Shown here: positions 25,676 through 34,170 of the stretch, one piece after another
How positions within the stretch are numbered: the first letter of the stretch is position 1
Layout of the letters: each line of letters starts with the position of its first letter
NCBI GenBank assembly: GCA_020148055.1
Contig: JAHCRF010000004.1
Coordinates: 1-49,596 of the forward strand
Direction of reading: 5' to 3'
Length of the DNA: 49,596 bases
Source of the DNA: Patescibacteria group bacterium
GTDB lineage: Bacteria; Patescibacteriota; Minisyncoccia; Minisyncoccales; JAHCRE01
Translations under genes and position numbers: made by a program
Notes under the pieces: generated by a model
What the model was told of the DNA's origin: nothing
Database searches by the model: none
The model's input: the letters and a program-made list of their open reading frames with translations, nothing else

Positions 25676-25873
25676 TTAAATTTTCTTGATTTCTTTTTTG
25701 TATTTTTTCTTCTTTCTTTTTTGGACCTGCCACACCTTTAAAACTTGATTTGCGATTTCGTAAAGACAATAATAAACCTCTGGATCATAATGATCATAAT
25801 CCTTTTCTAATATCTTATCATAATAATCCCTCTCTAACATTTTCATTATGGGCCCTTTTCGTTTTAGATTCAT
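25676..25873 (-). CDS. Small hypothetical protein
   Basis: 65-aa ORF preceded by a candidate promoter. Confidence 0.4.
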   Translation of the reverse strand: MNLKRKGPIMKMLERDYYDKILEKDYDHYDPEVYYCLYEIANQVLKVWQVQKRKKKKYKKEIKKI

Positions 25874-26137
25874 AACGTTTTTTTATTCCTTTTTATTATT
25901 CTACCAAAAAACCGCCTTCTTGGCGATTCAATGCGGCTCGGTCGCTCGAACTGAGTACTAGCGTGCTCGGTCTAGCGGACGATTTTAGAACCTTTGAGTG
26001 GATAGATTTTATTAAATGTCCAGAATTAGCTTTAGCTCAAATAAATCAATTGCTCCAACTTGTCACACCTTAAAGACATTTCAGATATACCCTACTACTC
26101 ATTATTTCTTAAAAGACGGCAATTTGATTTATTTAAA

Positions 26138-26521
26138 TCATAATCTTTCTTTAACTCTTTTCACTAACTTTTCTAATGTCCAATTGGTTTTAATGAAATA
26201 ATCATACACTCTGCTTTCTAACGCCTCTGCTGTTTTTTCAGCAGCGCTTAGATTGGTTAAAATTACTACCCGAACATTTTTGCCCCACTCATCTTTCCGT
26301 AATTTTTTTAGCATCGTCATTCCGTCCATTTTTGGCATAATAATATCAAGTAAAATCAAATCAGGATGCTCTTTCAAGGCGAGTTTTAATCCTTCTTCCC
26401 CATTTTTTGCTTTAAGTACATGAAATCCTTCACTAGTAAAGGTATCAACCAGTGCTCGTAAGGTAGACACATCATCTTCAACCACTAAAATTGTTTTATT
26501 TTTCACTGATTGTTCTCGCAT
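26138..26521 (-). CDS. Receiver-only response regulator
   Basis: ILVVEDD, LILLDIIMPKMDGMTML, VVILTN. Confidence 0.93.
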   Translation of the reverse strand: MREQSVKNKTILVVEDDVSTLRALVDTFTSEGFHVLKAKNGEEGLKLALKEHPDLILLDIIMPKMDGMTMLKKLRKDEWGKNVRVVILTNLSAAEKTAEALESRVYDYFIKTNWTLEKLVKRVKERL

Positions 26522-26556
26522 GTATTTATATTTTAGTCAATGATTATAAGAGTAAA

Positions 26557-28455
26557 TTAAATGCTCATCTTCTTACCCTTTTTCTTTCTCATTCCTTTCA
26601 AAGGAATTGTAACATAAAAAGTGGTGCCTTTATTTTCTTCTGATTCAAACCAGATTCTGCCACCAGATTGTTCCAGGACTGATTTTACAATATATAGTCC
26701 AAGACCAGTGCCATCTGGTTCTTTTTCAACTATATTGTCAGCTCGGAAAAATTTGGTGAATATTTGTGACTGTTGGTCGTTTGGAATGCCATATCCAGTA
26801 TCTGAAATTTTAATAAGTACATCGGATTTTCCTTTTTCCACTGAAACCTTCACTCTGCCTCCTTTAGGAGTATAATTGATAGCATTAGAAAGTAAATTTT
26901 GAAAAACAATATGCGTAATATTTGGATCAGTATTAACAATCAATGGTTTTTTGCCATAATCCTTTTCTAGTTTTAATTTTTTAGTTTTAATTTGTGGCAA
27001 AAGCTCTTTAAGGACAATATTCGCAATCTCGATAATGTTTATTGGCTCTGGCTTAATACCAAAAGTGCCAAGTTCTATTCTCGAGACATTTAAAAGAAGA
27101 TTTACCAATTGTACCAATCGTTGATTGGCGGTATAGATTTCTTTTAAATACTTTATTTGTTGATCATTAAGTTCGCCGGCCTTACCAAGAAGAAGCATTT
27201 CGGAATACCAATTAATATTAGTCAAAGGAGTGCGGAGTTGGTGAGAAGCTAAAGAGACAAACTCTGTTTTTGCCCGCTCAATCTTTTTGCGCTCAGAGAT
27301 ATCCTTTACTGTTGCGAAGTAGCTTATGACTTCTCCTTTCTCGTTTCTCAACCAGGATGGACTGACAATTACAGGAAAGCGTTCACCATTCTTTCGCATG
27401 AATATCATTTCAAAGTCTTCGAATTCTCCTCGTAATGTTTTTTTAAAAGCCTTTTGAATATTTTCATATTCTTCTGGTGCCCAATAAGGGTGGGGCGGCC
27501 CGACTCCAATCAGCTCCTCTCTAGTAAACCCTGTCATCTTACAAAGGGCCTCGTTGATATTAATATGAACACCTCGGCTATCAATTATAGAGAACCCATC
27601 CTTCATAGAAGCGATGAGGTTTTCTGCGAATTCTTTACTTTTCTTCAGCATCTCCTCTATCTTCTTCCGCTCAGTAATGTCGCGGATAACAGCTGCTATG
27701 CCTCTAACTCTTCCTTGAGTATCCTCAATCCTTTGTTTAACAACATGAAAGCACTTTTCACCAACCCATTCTTCTCTAGAGATAAAGCCAGATTTTAAAG
27801 CTTCTATGTCACTTCTCCTGCACCCTTCGGCAACTGTTTTTGGCATAAAATCAAAATCTGTCTTACCAATAATGTCTTTCACTTTGATGTTGAAAAGTTT
27901 CTCATGCGCTTTATTCGCGATTAAATATTTTAAATTTTTATCCTTAAGAAAGATAAGGTCGACTGATGAATTAACAAGTGATTCAATTTTCTTCTGATAG
28001 TTCTTAAGTTTTTCTTCTGCTTTTTTATTCTCGGTGACGTCTCTTACAATTACCAAAGAACCAACGATTTCCCCTTCACTTATAAATGGTGTAGTGATTA
28101 CCTCAACAATTATTCTCCTTCCATCTTTAGTAGTCCCCTCCACTTCATAATAAGGTGGAACTTTTTTGCCCCTTCGATCTTTTCTAAAATATTCAATGAT
28201 TTTTTTTCTATTTTCAGGATTAATGAATTTAATTTCTCTAAAATGGCGTCCCTTTATTTCTTTTGGACTAAATCCACTTATTTTTTTAACGGCGGGATTA
28301 ATATCAACAATCCTCCCTTCTTTATCAAGGATCACAATGACATCTCTTATGTTTTTAAATAAACTCCTGAATTTCTCTTCAAGTTTTTTTATATTCTTGT
28401 CATTTTTTTTGTCCCTCATCTTTATAATATCTATATTTGTAATTTGCATTTTCAT
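26557..28455 (-). CDS. Cytosolic multi-PAS sensor histidine kinase
   Basis: Three PAS/PAC segments, SLASHQLRTPLTNINWYSEML H-box, N/G boxes (NLLSNAINYTP, DGTGLGLYIVK). Confidence 0.94.
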   Translation of the reverse strand: MKMQITNIDIIKMRDKKNDKNIKKLEEKFRSLFKNIRDVIVILDKEGRIVDINPAVKKISGFSPKEIKGRHFREIKFINPENRKKIIEYFRKDRRGKKVPPYYEVEGTTKDGRRIIVEVITTPFISEGEIVGSLVIVRDVTENKKAEEKLKNYQKKIESLVNSSVDLIFLKDKNLKYLIANKAHEKLFNIKVKDIIGKTDFDFMPKTVAEGCRRSDIEALKSGFISREEWVGEKCFHVVKQRIEDTQGRVRGIAAVIRDITERKKIEEMLKKSKEFAENLIASMKDGFSIIDSRGVHININEALCKMTGFTREELIGVGPPHPYWAPEEYENIQKAFKKTLRGEFEDFEMIFMRKNGERFPVIVSPSWLRNEKGEVISYFATVKDISERKKIERAKTEFVSLASHQLRTPLTNINWYSEMLLLGKAGELNDQQIKYLKEIYTANQRLVQLVNLLLNVSRIELGTFGIKPEPINIIEIANIVLKELLPQIKTKKLKLEKDYGKKPLIVNTDPNITHIVFQNLLSNAINYTPKGGRVKVSVEKGKSDVLIKISDTGYGIPNDQQSQIFTKFFRADNIVEKEPDGTGLGLYIVKSVLEQSGGRIWFESEENKGTTFYVTIPLKGMRKKKGKKMSI

Positions 28456-28535
28456 TTTACCATCCCCAGGATTATCTACAAAACCCCGAAGAAAATTTGA
28501 GCGATAGCTCTTAAAAATTGATTTCCATCTAAAAA

Positions 28536-29030
28536 TTAAGATAACGGTTGGGACATAGGATAGTATTTAATTTCTTTAATCCTATAAATTATTTTTATTG
28601 GAGAAGTGATTATTATCTCATCGCCGGTCTTTCTTCCCAGAAGGGCTTTCCCGACTGGAGATTGAGAAGATATCTTTCCTTCGCTTGGATTGGCCTCTAA
28701 TGTTCCAACAATCATAAATTCATTGATTTTACCATCTTGTTCTTCTAAAGTGACGATTGCTCCCAGATTAACAATGCCCTGTTTTCCTTTAGGAGGAGTT
28801 TTAATTATCTTGACATTCTCTAATATGTTATCTAATTCAGCTATTCTAAACTCTAAACGGCTCAGATCTTCTTGAAAAGAAAGATATTCAGGGTTTACAT
28901 CTTGGGAGTGTAAAATCTTAGGCCTTGTGCCTTTAATTTTATTCAACCTAAGAACTTTAAGATCTTTATATTCTTTTTTTATTCTTTCTAATCCTTCTTT
29001 AGTTAGGTAAAATTTCTTTTTTTCTGCCAT
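28536..29030 (-). CDS. greA: Transcription elongation factor GreA-like
   Basis: YLTKEGLERIKKEY, SPVGKALLGRKTGDEI. Confidence 0.88.
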   Translation of the reverse strand: MAEKKKFYLTKEGLERIKKEYKDLKVLRLNKIKGTRPKILHSQDVNPEYLSFQEDLSRLEFRIAELDNILENVKIIKTPPKGKQGIVNLGAIVTLEEQDGKINEFMIVGTLEANPSEGKISSQSPVGKALLGRKTGDEIIITSPIKIIYRIKEIKYYPMSQPLS

Positions 29031-29053
29031 ATTATTTGGAATCTAAAGTGAAA

Positions 29054-29131
29054 GAACCTCCTGGATTTGGAGGTTCAGTAGTTTGTAAATTTTTTAATCT
29101 TTAGGGTTTTATCTTTCTCCTACTGAACCTC
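29054..29131 (-). promoter_or_regulatory. Candidate attenuator-type leader of greA (mutually exclusive hairpins)
   Basis: 29131-29120 GAGGTTCAGTAG pairs with 29081-29070; overlapping 29076-29069 pairs with 29061-29054. Confidence 0.6.
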
Positions 29132-29235
29132 GCAAATAATTTTTTGGTAATGGTAATAAAGCACCAAACACCTCTATCAAGAATATGGCCAGTTAAGGAG
29201 TTTGAAAGATTAATTTTCTCTTTTTGCTTTCTCAT
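29101..29235 (-). CDS. Candidate 44-codon leader ORF in the greA 5' UTR
   Basis: MRKQKEKINLSNSLTGHILDRGVWCFITITKKLFARFSRRKIKP*; runs through the first attenuator arm. Confidence 0.35.
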   Translation of the reverse strand: MRKQKEKINLSNSLTGHILDRGVWCFITITKKLFARFSRRKIKP

Positions 29236-29272
29236 TTTCTTAACTTTTTATCAATTCTCTCAACCGATTTCC

Positions 29273-29300
29273 ATTATACCCGACCAAGAAACCCTGTCAA
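29273..29300 (-). promoter_or_regulatory. greA promoter TTGACA-N16-TATAAT
   Basis: Consensus hexamers on the minus strand. Confidence 0.75.
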
Positions 29301-29390
29301 GTTTTTCCAACTAATTCTTAGTTTAATGTGTCAAAATAATCTGTCAAGTCAACCTTTATCTTTCCATAAAGTTCTAATATAATTAAAATA

Positions 29391-29597
29391 ATGATTTCAA
29401 CAATTTTAGTTTTACTCTCTTTAGCCGCCATTTTATTTATGGCCATAATTGGAACAGTTATTTTTTTTCATTTTAAAAGATTCAGCGTTCCAAAAGATCC
29501 ATTTGCTAAGCGAGTTTTGAACATTTTTGAAATCGGTAGCTTATTTATTATTTTATTAAATTTTGTTTTGTTAGCCTTAAATCTTTTAAAAAAATGA
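29391..29597 (+). CDS. Small membrane protein, hypothetical
   Basis: 68-aa ORF with two TM segments; TATAAT 29378-29383. Confidence 0.65.
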   Translation: MISTILVLLSLAAILFMAIIGTVIFFHFKRFSVPKDPFAKRVLNIFEIGSLFIILLNFVLLALNLLKK

Positions 29598-30160
29598 TTA
29601 CCCTTCGCCCAAATGAAAAAATTTATCTAATTAAACGTCGCCATTGGCTCATCTTGATGAGAAGCCTTCTTCCTGAATTTCTAATCTTTTTAGCAACTAT
29701 TATCTTGATGATTACTCTTATTTTTATTCCCCTTCCCTCCTGGCCGAACTGGCTGACAAATTTTATTCCCTCTATTCTGGAACTTGAGATCCGTTATCTT
29801 TCATTATTCCTTCTTAGTCTTTTTCTCTTGGTTATCTGGACAATTAGCTTTTTGATTGTTACTAACTATTATCTTGACTGTTGGATTGTTACTAATGAAA
29901 GAACTATTCATACCGAACTTAGGGGACTTTTTAGCCGGATCTTTTCTAGTATCAACCATGACAAAATTCAGGATATTACAATAGAAATCCAAGGATTCTT
30001 CCCAGCAATTCTTCGTTTCGGTGATCTTTATATCCAAACAGCTGGTGAATTTCGAGAATTTGTTTTTCGCCAGATTCCCCAACCCCACAAAACAAGGGTA
30101 ATTATTTTTAAAGCTCAAAAAGAATTTTTGAAAAGGATGAAAAAAGATGGAGTTTTATAA
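29594..30160 (+). CDS. Bacterial PH-domain membrane protein
   Basis: Two TMs, WIVTNERTIHTELRGLFSR...DKIQDITIEIQG. Confidence 0.75.
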   Translation: MITLRPNEKIYLIKRRHWLILMRSLLPEFLIFLATIILMITLIFIPLPSWPNWLTNFIPSILELEIRYLSLFLLSLFLLVIWTISFLIVTNYYLDCWIVTNERTIHTELRGLFSRIFSSINHDKIQDITIEIQGFFPAILRFGDLYIQTAGEFREFVFRQIPQPHKTRVIIFKAQKEFLKRMKKDGVL

Positions 30161-30166
30161 AATATT

Positions 30167-30499
30167 ATGTCTTTTAAGCTACCAAAAAGCAATGAAAAGA
30201 TTTCCTGGACTAAACACGTTAAAGAAAAAATGAAATTTTATCAATTGAGCGAAAGGCGACTGAAGAGATTACTCCGCAACCCTAAAAGAATAGAAAAAGG
30301 AATTGTTCCCAGAACAATTGCCATTATGCAGCCGGCTGGAACTAAGAAACATCCAACTGAAATCTGGCTAATGTACCAAAAAATTGGAAAGAAAATAAGA
30401 ATTATCACTGCCTGGCGCTATCCCGGTATTAGCCCGATCAGAGAAGCGCCACCCGTTCCAAAGAATATTCTCAAGTATTTATGGAAATTAAAAATTTAA
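30167..30499 (+). CDS. Hypothetical protein
   Basis: 110-aa ORF in a collinear run. Confidence 0.6.
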   Translation: MSFKLPKSNEKISWTKHVKEKMKFYQLSERRLKRLLRNPKRIEKGIVPRTIAIMQPAGTKKHPTEIWLMYQKIGKKIRIITAWRYPGISPIREAPPVPKNILKYLWKLKI

Positions 30500-31020
30500 T
30501 AGTCGGTCCCATTTTTACAAATTGCTATTTGTTAACTTCAAAAGATGAAACAGCAGTTATTGATCCTGGAGGAGGGGCAGAAAAGATTCTAAAGGAAATT
30601 GAGGATAATAGAAAAAAACTAAAGTACATTATCTTAACTCACTCCCATTGGGATCATACCTCTGCCGCTTTAAAAATAAAAGGAGAAACTGGAGCTAAAA
30701 TTTTGATTCATAAAGCTGAAAAAGATTTTTTAAATTTTGAGGTTGATAAATTTCTAAAAGAGGGGGATAAAATAAAAATCGGAGATATTATTCTGGAAGT
30801 CATCCATACTCCCGGTCACACCAAGGGGAGTATTTGTTTGTTAGAAAAAGATTTTATCTTTACTGGAGACACTTTATTTAAAACAGGTTTCGGGCGGACA
30901 GATCTTCCCGGTGGCTCTTCAAAAGACCTTCAAGAATCTCTTGAAAAATTATCAAAACTTTTAAAACCAGGGATGAAAATCTATCCCGGCCACGGTGAAA
31001 TTTTCGAATATAAAAAATAA
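30481..31020 (+). CDS. MBL-fold hydrolase (glyoxalase II-like)
   Basis: THSHWDH, HTPGHTKGS, FTGDTLF, PGHG. Confidence 0.92.
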   Translation: MEIKNLIVGPIFTNCYLLTSKDETAVIDPGGGAEKILKEIEDNRKKLKYIILTHSHWDHTSAALKIKGETGAKILIHKAEKDFLNFEVDKFLKEGDKIKIGDIILEVIHTPGHTKGSICLLEKDFIFTGDTLFKTGFGRTDLPGGSSKDLQESLEKLSKLLKPGMKIYPGHGEIFEYKK

Positions 31021-31054
31021 GTTCTAACTGAATTAAAGATTTCTTTGATTTATT

Positions 31055-31080
31055 CCCGCGCCGAAGGCGCGGGATTTTTT
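31055..31080 (+). terminator. Intrinsic terminator
   Basis: CCCGCGCC-GAA-GGCGCGGGATTTTTT. Confidence 0.9.
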
Positions 31081-31122
31081 ATCTTGTAGAAATTCGTTAA
31101 AAATGGTAAATTTAATTAAAAG

Positions 31123-31458
31123 ATGAAAAAAATTTCTTTTGACGAAGAATTGTATAAAGCCAAATCAATTAATAATTTAATTCTTTTTGGTATTTATTCA
31201 ATAATCGAAAAAAAAGAAAAATGCACCTTCGAAAAATTAATCAAAGAATGCTTCACTCTATTCCCAAAGGCCTTTAGCTTTTCCCGACATCCTCGATGGC
31301 CAGATTCCCGTAAATTAGACCGGCCCCTCAGAACCCTTAGAAAAAGAAAATTAATTACTGGCAACCCAAAAACCTCTTTTTCTCTAACAAAACCGGGAAA
31401 GAAAATGGCTGAAGAAATAATCAAAACATTTAGGCAAAGAAAATTAAAATTTAAGTAA
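31123..31458 (+). CDS. Hypothetical protein
   Basis: 111-aa ORF; basic protein. Confidence 0.6.
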   Translation: MKKISFDEELYKAKSINNLILFGIYSIIEKKEKCTFEKLIKECFTLFPKAFSFSRHPRWPDSRKLDRPLRTLRKRKLITGNPKTSFSLTKPGKKMAEEIIKTFRQRKLKFK

Positions 31459-31461
31459 ACT

Positions 31462-31785
31462 ATGATAGAGGAAGTTAGGGCTCACCCGCCTAAATTTTCA
31501 AAAGAAAAATTTGGGCGGGCTCATATTTTTGTTTCAGGAAGGGTTCAGGGAGTTTTTTTTCGAGAAAATACTCGCGAAAAGGCCGAGGAATTAGGAGTTT
31601 TTGGCTGGGTTAAAAATTTAGCCGATGGCCGAGTTGAAGCAGTTTTTGAAGGAGAAAAAGAAAAAGTCGAGAGCTTGATTGAATGGGCTAAAAAGGGGCC
31701 CGAAATTGCCAGAGTAAATGATATTGATGTTGAATGGCAAGAATACAAAGGAGAGTTTAAAAATTTTGATATTAGATATTCTTAA
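31462..31785 (+). CDS. Acylphosphatase
   Basis: [44 protein letters not shown]. Confidence 0.95.
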   Translation: MIEEVRAHPPKFSKEKFGRAHIFVSGRVQGVFFRENTREKAEELGVFGWVKNLADGRVEAVFEGEKEKVESLIEWAKKGPEIARVNDIDVEWQEYKGEFKNFDIRYS

Positions 31786-31790
31786 AAACT

Positions 31791-31991
31791 ATGAGTAAAG
31801 TTTCTCGAAAAAGGAGACAATTTAAAATCAAAAGAAAGGGTAAGAGGAAAAAGAAATTAAGGAAATTAAAAGAAAAATATTTTGCCAGTAAGTCAAAGAA
31901 AGAGAAAGAAGAAATTATCGAGAAAATGAAAAAAACTTCTCCTCATTCACCAATCGAGAAGATCTTGGGTATTAAAAAAGAAAAGGTATGA
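31791..31991 (+). CDS. Small highly basic hypothetical protein
   Basis: 66-aa Lys/Arg-rich ORF. Confidence 0.55.
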   Translation: MSKVSRKRRQFKIKRKGKRKKKLRKLKEKYFASKSKKEKEEIIEKMKKTSPHSPIEKILGIKKEKV

Positions 31992-32035
31992 AAATCAAGT
32001 GCTTGATCGGGATAGCTCCCCGAACACTAAATTCT

Positions 32036-32159
32036 AGGCGAAATCTCATCAGTTTCGCTTTTTTGTTGACTTTTTCAGAAAATCGGCTTGAAAAAGCCGA
32101 TTTTTATGCCAAAAAGCCCGTCGCTGGGCTGTTTTTTTTCGCCAGGAAGGCGATTTTTT
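32036..32159 (+). terminator. Tandem array of four terminator-like hairpins
   Basis: AGGCGAAA...TTTCGCTT T-run; AAAATCGGCTT-GAAA-AAGCCGATTTTT; AGCCC-N6-GGGCT G T8; CGCC-AGGAA-GGCG A T6. Confidence 0.8.
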
Positions 32160-32188
32160 GGTAGAATAAGTTGATAAAATAAAATCTT

Positions 32189-32380
32189 ATGGAATGTAGA
32201 CAAAAAGAAAATTTAAAAACTTGCCCTTGTACTTATCCTGGATGTCCCAGGAAAGGAATTTGTTGTGAGTGTATAAAGCATCATTGGGAAAAGAGAGAGC
32301 TTCCTGCCTGTTTTTTTTCAAAAGAAGCAGAAAAAACTTTTGACCGCTCAATTGAAAACTTCATTAAAGATCAAAAGTAA
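32189..32380 (+). CDS. Small Cys-rich protein (DUF6485-like)
   Basis: CPCTYPGCPRKGICCECIKHHWEKRELPACFF. Confidence 0.75.
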   Translation: MECRQKENLKTCPCTYPGCPRKGICCECIKHHWEKRELPACFFSKEAEKTFDRSIENFIKDQK

Positions 32381-32440
32381 CCAACCCTGAAGTAATCGCC
32401 CAAGACCCACTCTTTTTTTGGAATAGAATAATTAAAATCT

Positions 32441-33082
32441 ATGTTTCCTCTTTATGACGAATCAGCTAAATCTTTAAAACCTCCTTATCTGACAATTCTT
32501 TTGATTTTCATTAATGTCTTGATATTCGGATTTACTTTTTTTAGTGGAAATTTTGAGGAGATAGTTTTAGAGTATGGAACAATCCCAAATCAAATTTTAA
32601 AGGGGGGAGGTCTTTTAACTTTGTTAACATCAACATTTTTGCATGCTGGCTTTTTGCATTTGATAGGAAACATGTGGTTTCTCTGGCTTTTCGGAGATAA
32701 CTTAGAACATAGCTTGGGAAAGATAAGATTTATTATTTTCTATCTTCTGGTTGGAATTATAGCTAGCATTATCAATGTCTATATGGCCCCTTTTGAACAT
32801 ATGGACATCCCAACCATTGGAGCTTCAGGAGCAATATCGGGACTATTAGGAGGATATGTAATTCTTTTTCCAAGAAATAAAATCCGAGCTTTTATGATGA
32901 TTTATTTCAGGCCAATTCTTTTTTATGTCCCGGCCTATATTTATGTGGGGGTCTGGTTTTTATATCAGTTATTGTATGCTGGTACGCCCACTTCTGTTGC
33001 CTACATGGCCCACATAGGAGGATTTATTGGAGGGATGATTCTTATTTTATTGTTAAGAAAGAAGAAAATCAGAAAAGATTAA
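32441..33082 (+). CDS. Rhomboid family intramembrane serine protease
   Basis: HLIGNMWFLWLFGDNLE, GASGAISGLLGGY, HIGGF. Confidence 0.95.
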   Translation: MFPLYDESAKSLKPPYLTILLIFINVLIFGFTFFSGNFEEIVLEYGTIPNQILKGGGLLTLLTSTFLHAGFLHLIGNMWFLWLFGDNLEHSLGKIRFIIFYLLVGIIASIINVYMAPFEHMDIPTIGASGAISGLLGGYVILFPRNKIRAFMMIYFRPILFYVPAYIYVGVWFLYQLLYAGTPTSVAYMAHIGGFIGGMILILLLRKKKIRKD

Positions 33083-33161
33083 TTAGGTGGGTTGCAAGAA
33101 GTTCTAGTGGTGAAATTAAAAGTGGCGATTTTTTGTTATAATTAAAATATAAAATGGTATT

Positions 33162-33374
33162 ATGGAACTACAATTATATGGTTTAATCCTTGATTTCTTT
33201 GGAACAGTATTGCTATTGTTATTTTTAGATCCTTTAGCGGTGGAAAAGGAAATCCATAACGAGAAAGGAATCTCAGAAAAGAAGATTATTAGAAAATACT
33301 TGATGAAAAGATATTTTGCCTTAATTATTATTATTTTCGGTTTTATTATTCAAATCATATCCCTATTGTTTTAG
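33162..33374 (+). CDS. Small membrane protein, hypothetical
   Basis: 70-aa ORF with terminal TMs; TGTTATAAT extended -10 upstream (33134-33142). Confidence 0.55.
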   Translation: MELQLYGLILDFFGTVLLLLFLDPLAVEKEIHNEKGISEKKIIRKYLMKRYFALIIIIFGFIIQIISLLF

Positions 33375-33384
33375 CAATAAAAAA

Positions 33385-33711
33385 ATGATTAATTTTGAGG
33401 AATTTAAAAAAATTGATTTGAGAGTAGCGAAAGTCATTACAGCGGAAAAGGTAGAAGGGGCCGAGAAGCTTCTAAAGTTGCAGATAGATTTGGGCGATGA
33501 AAAAAGACAAATTGTTGCTGGAATTGCCCAGTTTTATCAGCCAGAAGATTTAATCGGAAGAGAAATAATTGTGGTTGTAAATTTAGAGCCGAAAGTTGTC
33601 TTTGGTTTAGAAAGTCAAGGAATGCTTCTGGCAGCAGAAGACAAAAACCAAAAAGAACCAGTGCTTTTGATTCCTGATAAAGAAGTTCCACCTGGCACTA
33701 AAATTTGCTAA
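33385..33711 (+). CDS. tRNA-binding domain protein (MetRS beta/C-terminal-like)
   Basis: FKKIDLRVAKVITAEKVEGAEKLLKLQIDLG...IVAGIAQFY. Confidence 0.92.
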   Translation: MINFEEFKKIDLRVAKVITAEKVEGAEKLLKLQIDLGDEKRQIVAGIAQFYQPEDLIGREIIVVVNLEPKVVFGLESQGMLLAAEDKNQKEPVLLIPDKEVPPGTKIC

Positions 33712-33813
33712 AAACAGTTAAGCCCGAGTTAGAAAAGGTCGAACCCTTGCACCAAGGCAAAGCTCGGTGCGGCTAAGGAATCTATTAGGAAACTTTAAAA
33801 TTAATAAACTAAA

Positions 33814-34141
33814 ATGTATATTCAAATTTTGATTGCAGGTTTCGGAGGAGGGGTTATTAGAGGATTGGTTGGTTTCATTAAACATCAATATTCTTACAAA
33901 AATGTTGGTTTTCGTCTGCCTTATTTTTTTTAATATGATGTTTTTTTCTGGTATCATTGGACTTTTGGCTGCTGTCGCCACAAAAGAATTAGGAATTACT
34001 TTTTTGGGAGTAAATTATATTTCACCAGCCCTGGCTCTTATTATCGGATATGCCGGTGGAGATTTTATTGAGAATATTTATAAGACAATAGTTAAGAAAC
34101 CTTCCCTTTATTCTCTACCAGAGGATTTAAAGAAAAAATAA
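33814..34141 (+). pseudogene. Membrane protein gene frameshifted at an 8-T run (33924-33931)
   Basis: MYIQILIAGFGGGVIRGLVGFIKHQYSYKNVGFRLPYFF* continues in the +1 frame as NMMFFSGIIGLLAAVATKELG... Confidence 0.7.
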
Positions 34142-34170
34142 AAGGCGATAATAAAAATTGGTAAAATATT

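Noticed and set aside
26016-26201. 61-aa plus ORF MSRISFSSNKSIAPTCH...
   Set aside because: Overlaps the response regulator 3' end on the opposite strand and lacks recognisable features.
29101-29235. uORF as a conserved independent gene
   Set aside because: Only kept as a candidate leader ORF; chance open frames of this length are not rare, and no family is recognised.
32036-32159. CRISPR-like or repeat array
   Set aside because: The hairpins differ in sequence and each is followed by T-runs, so tandem terminators fit better; no CRISPR array was seen anywhere in the window.
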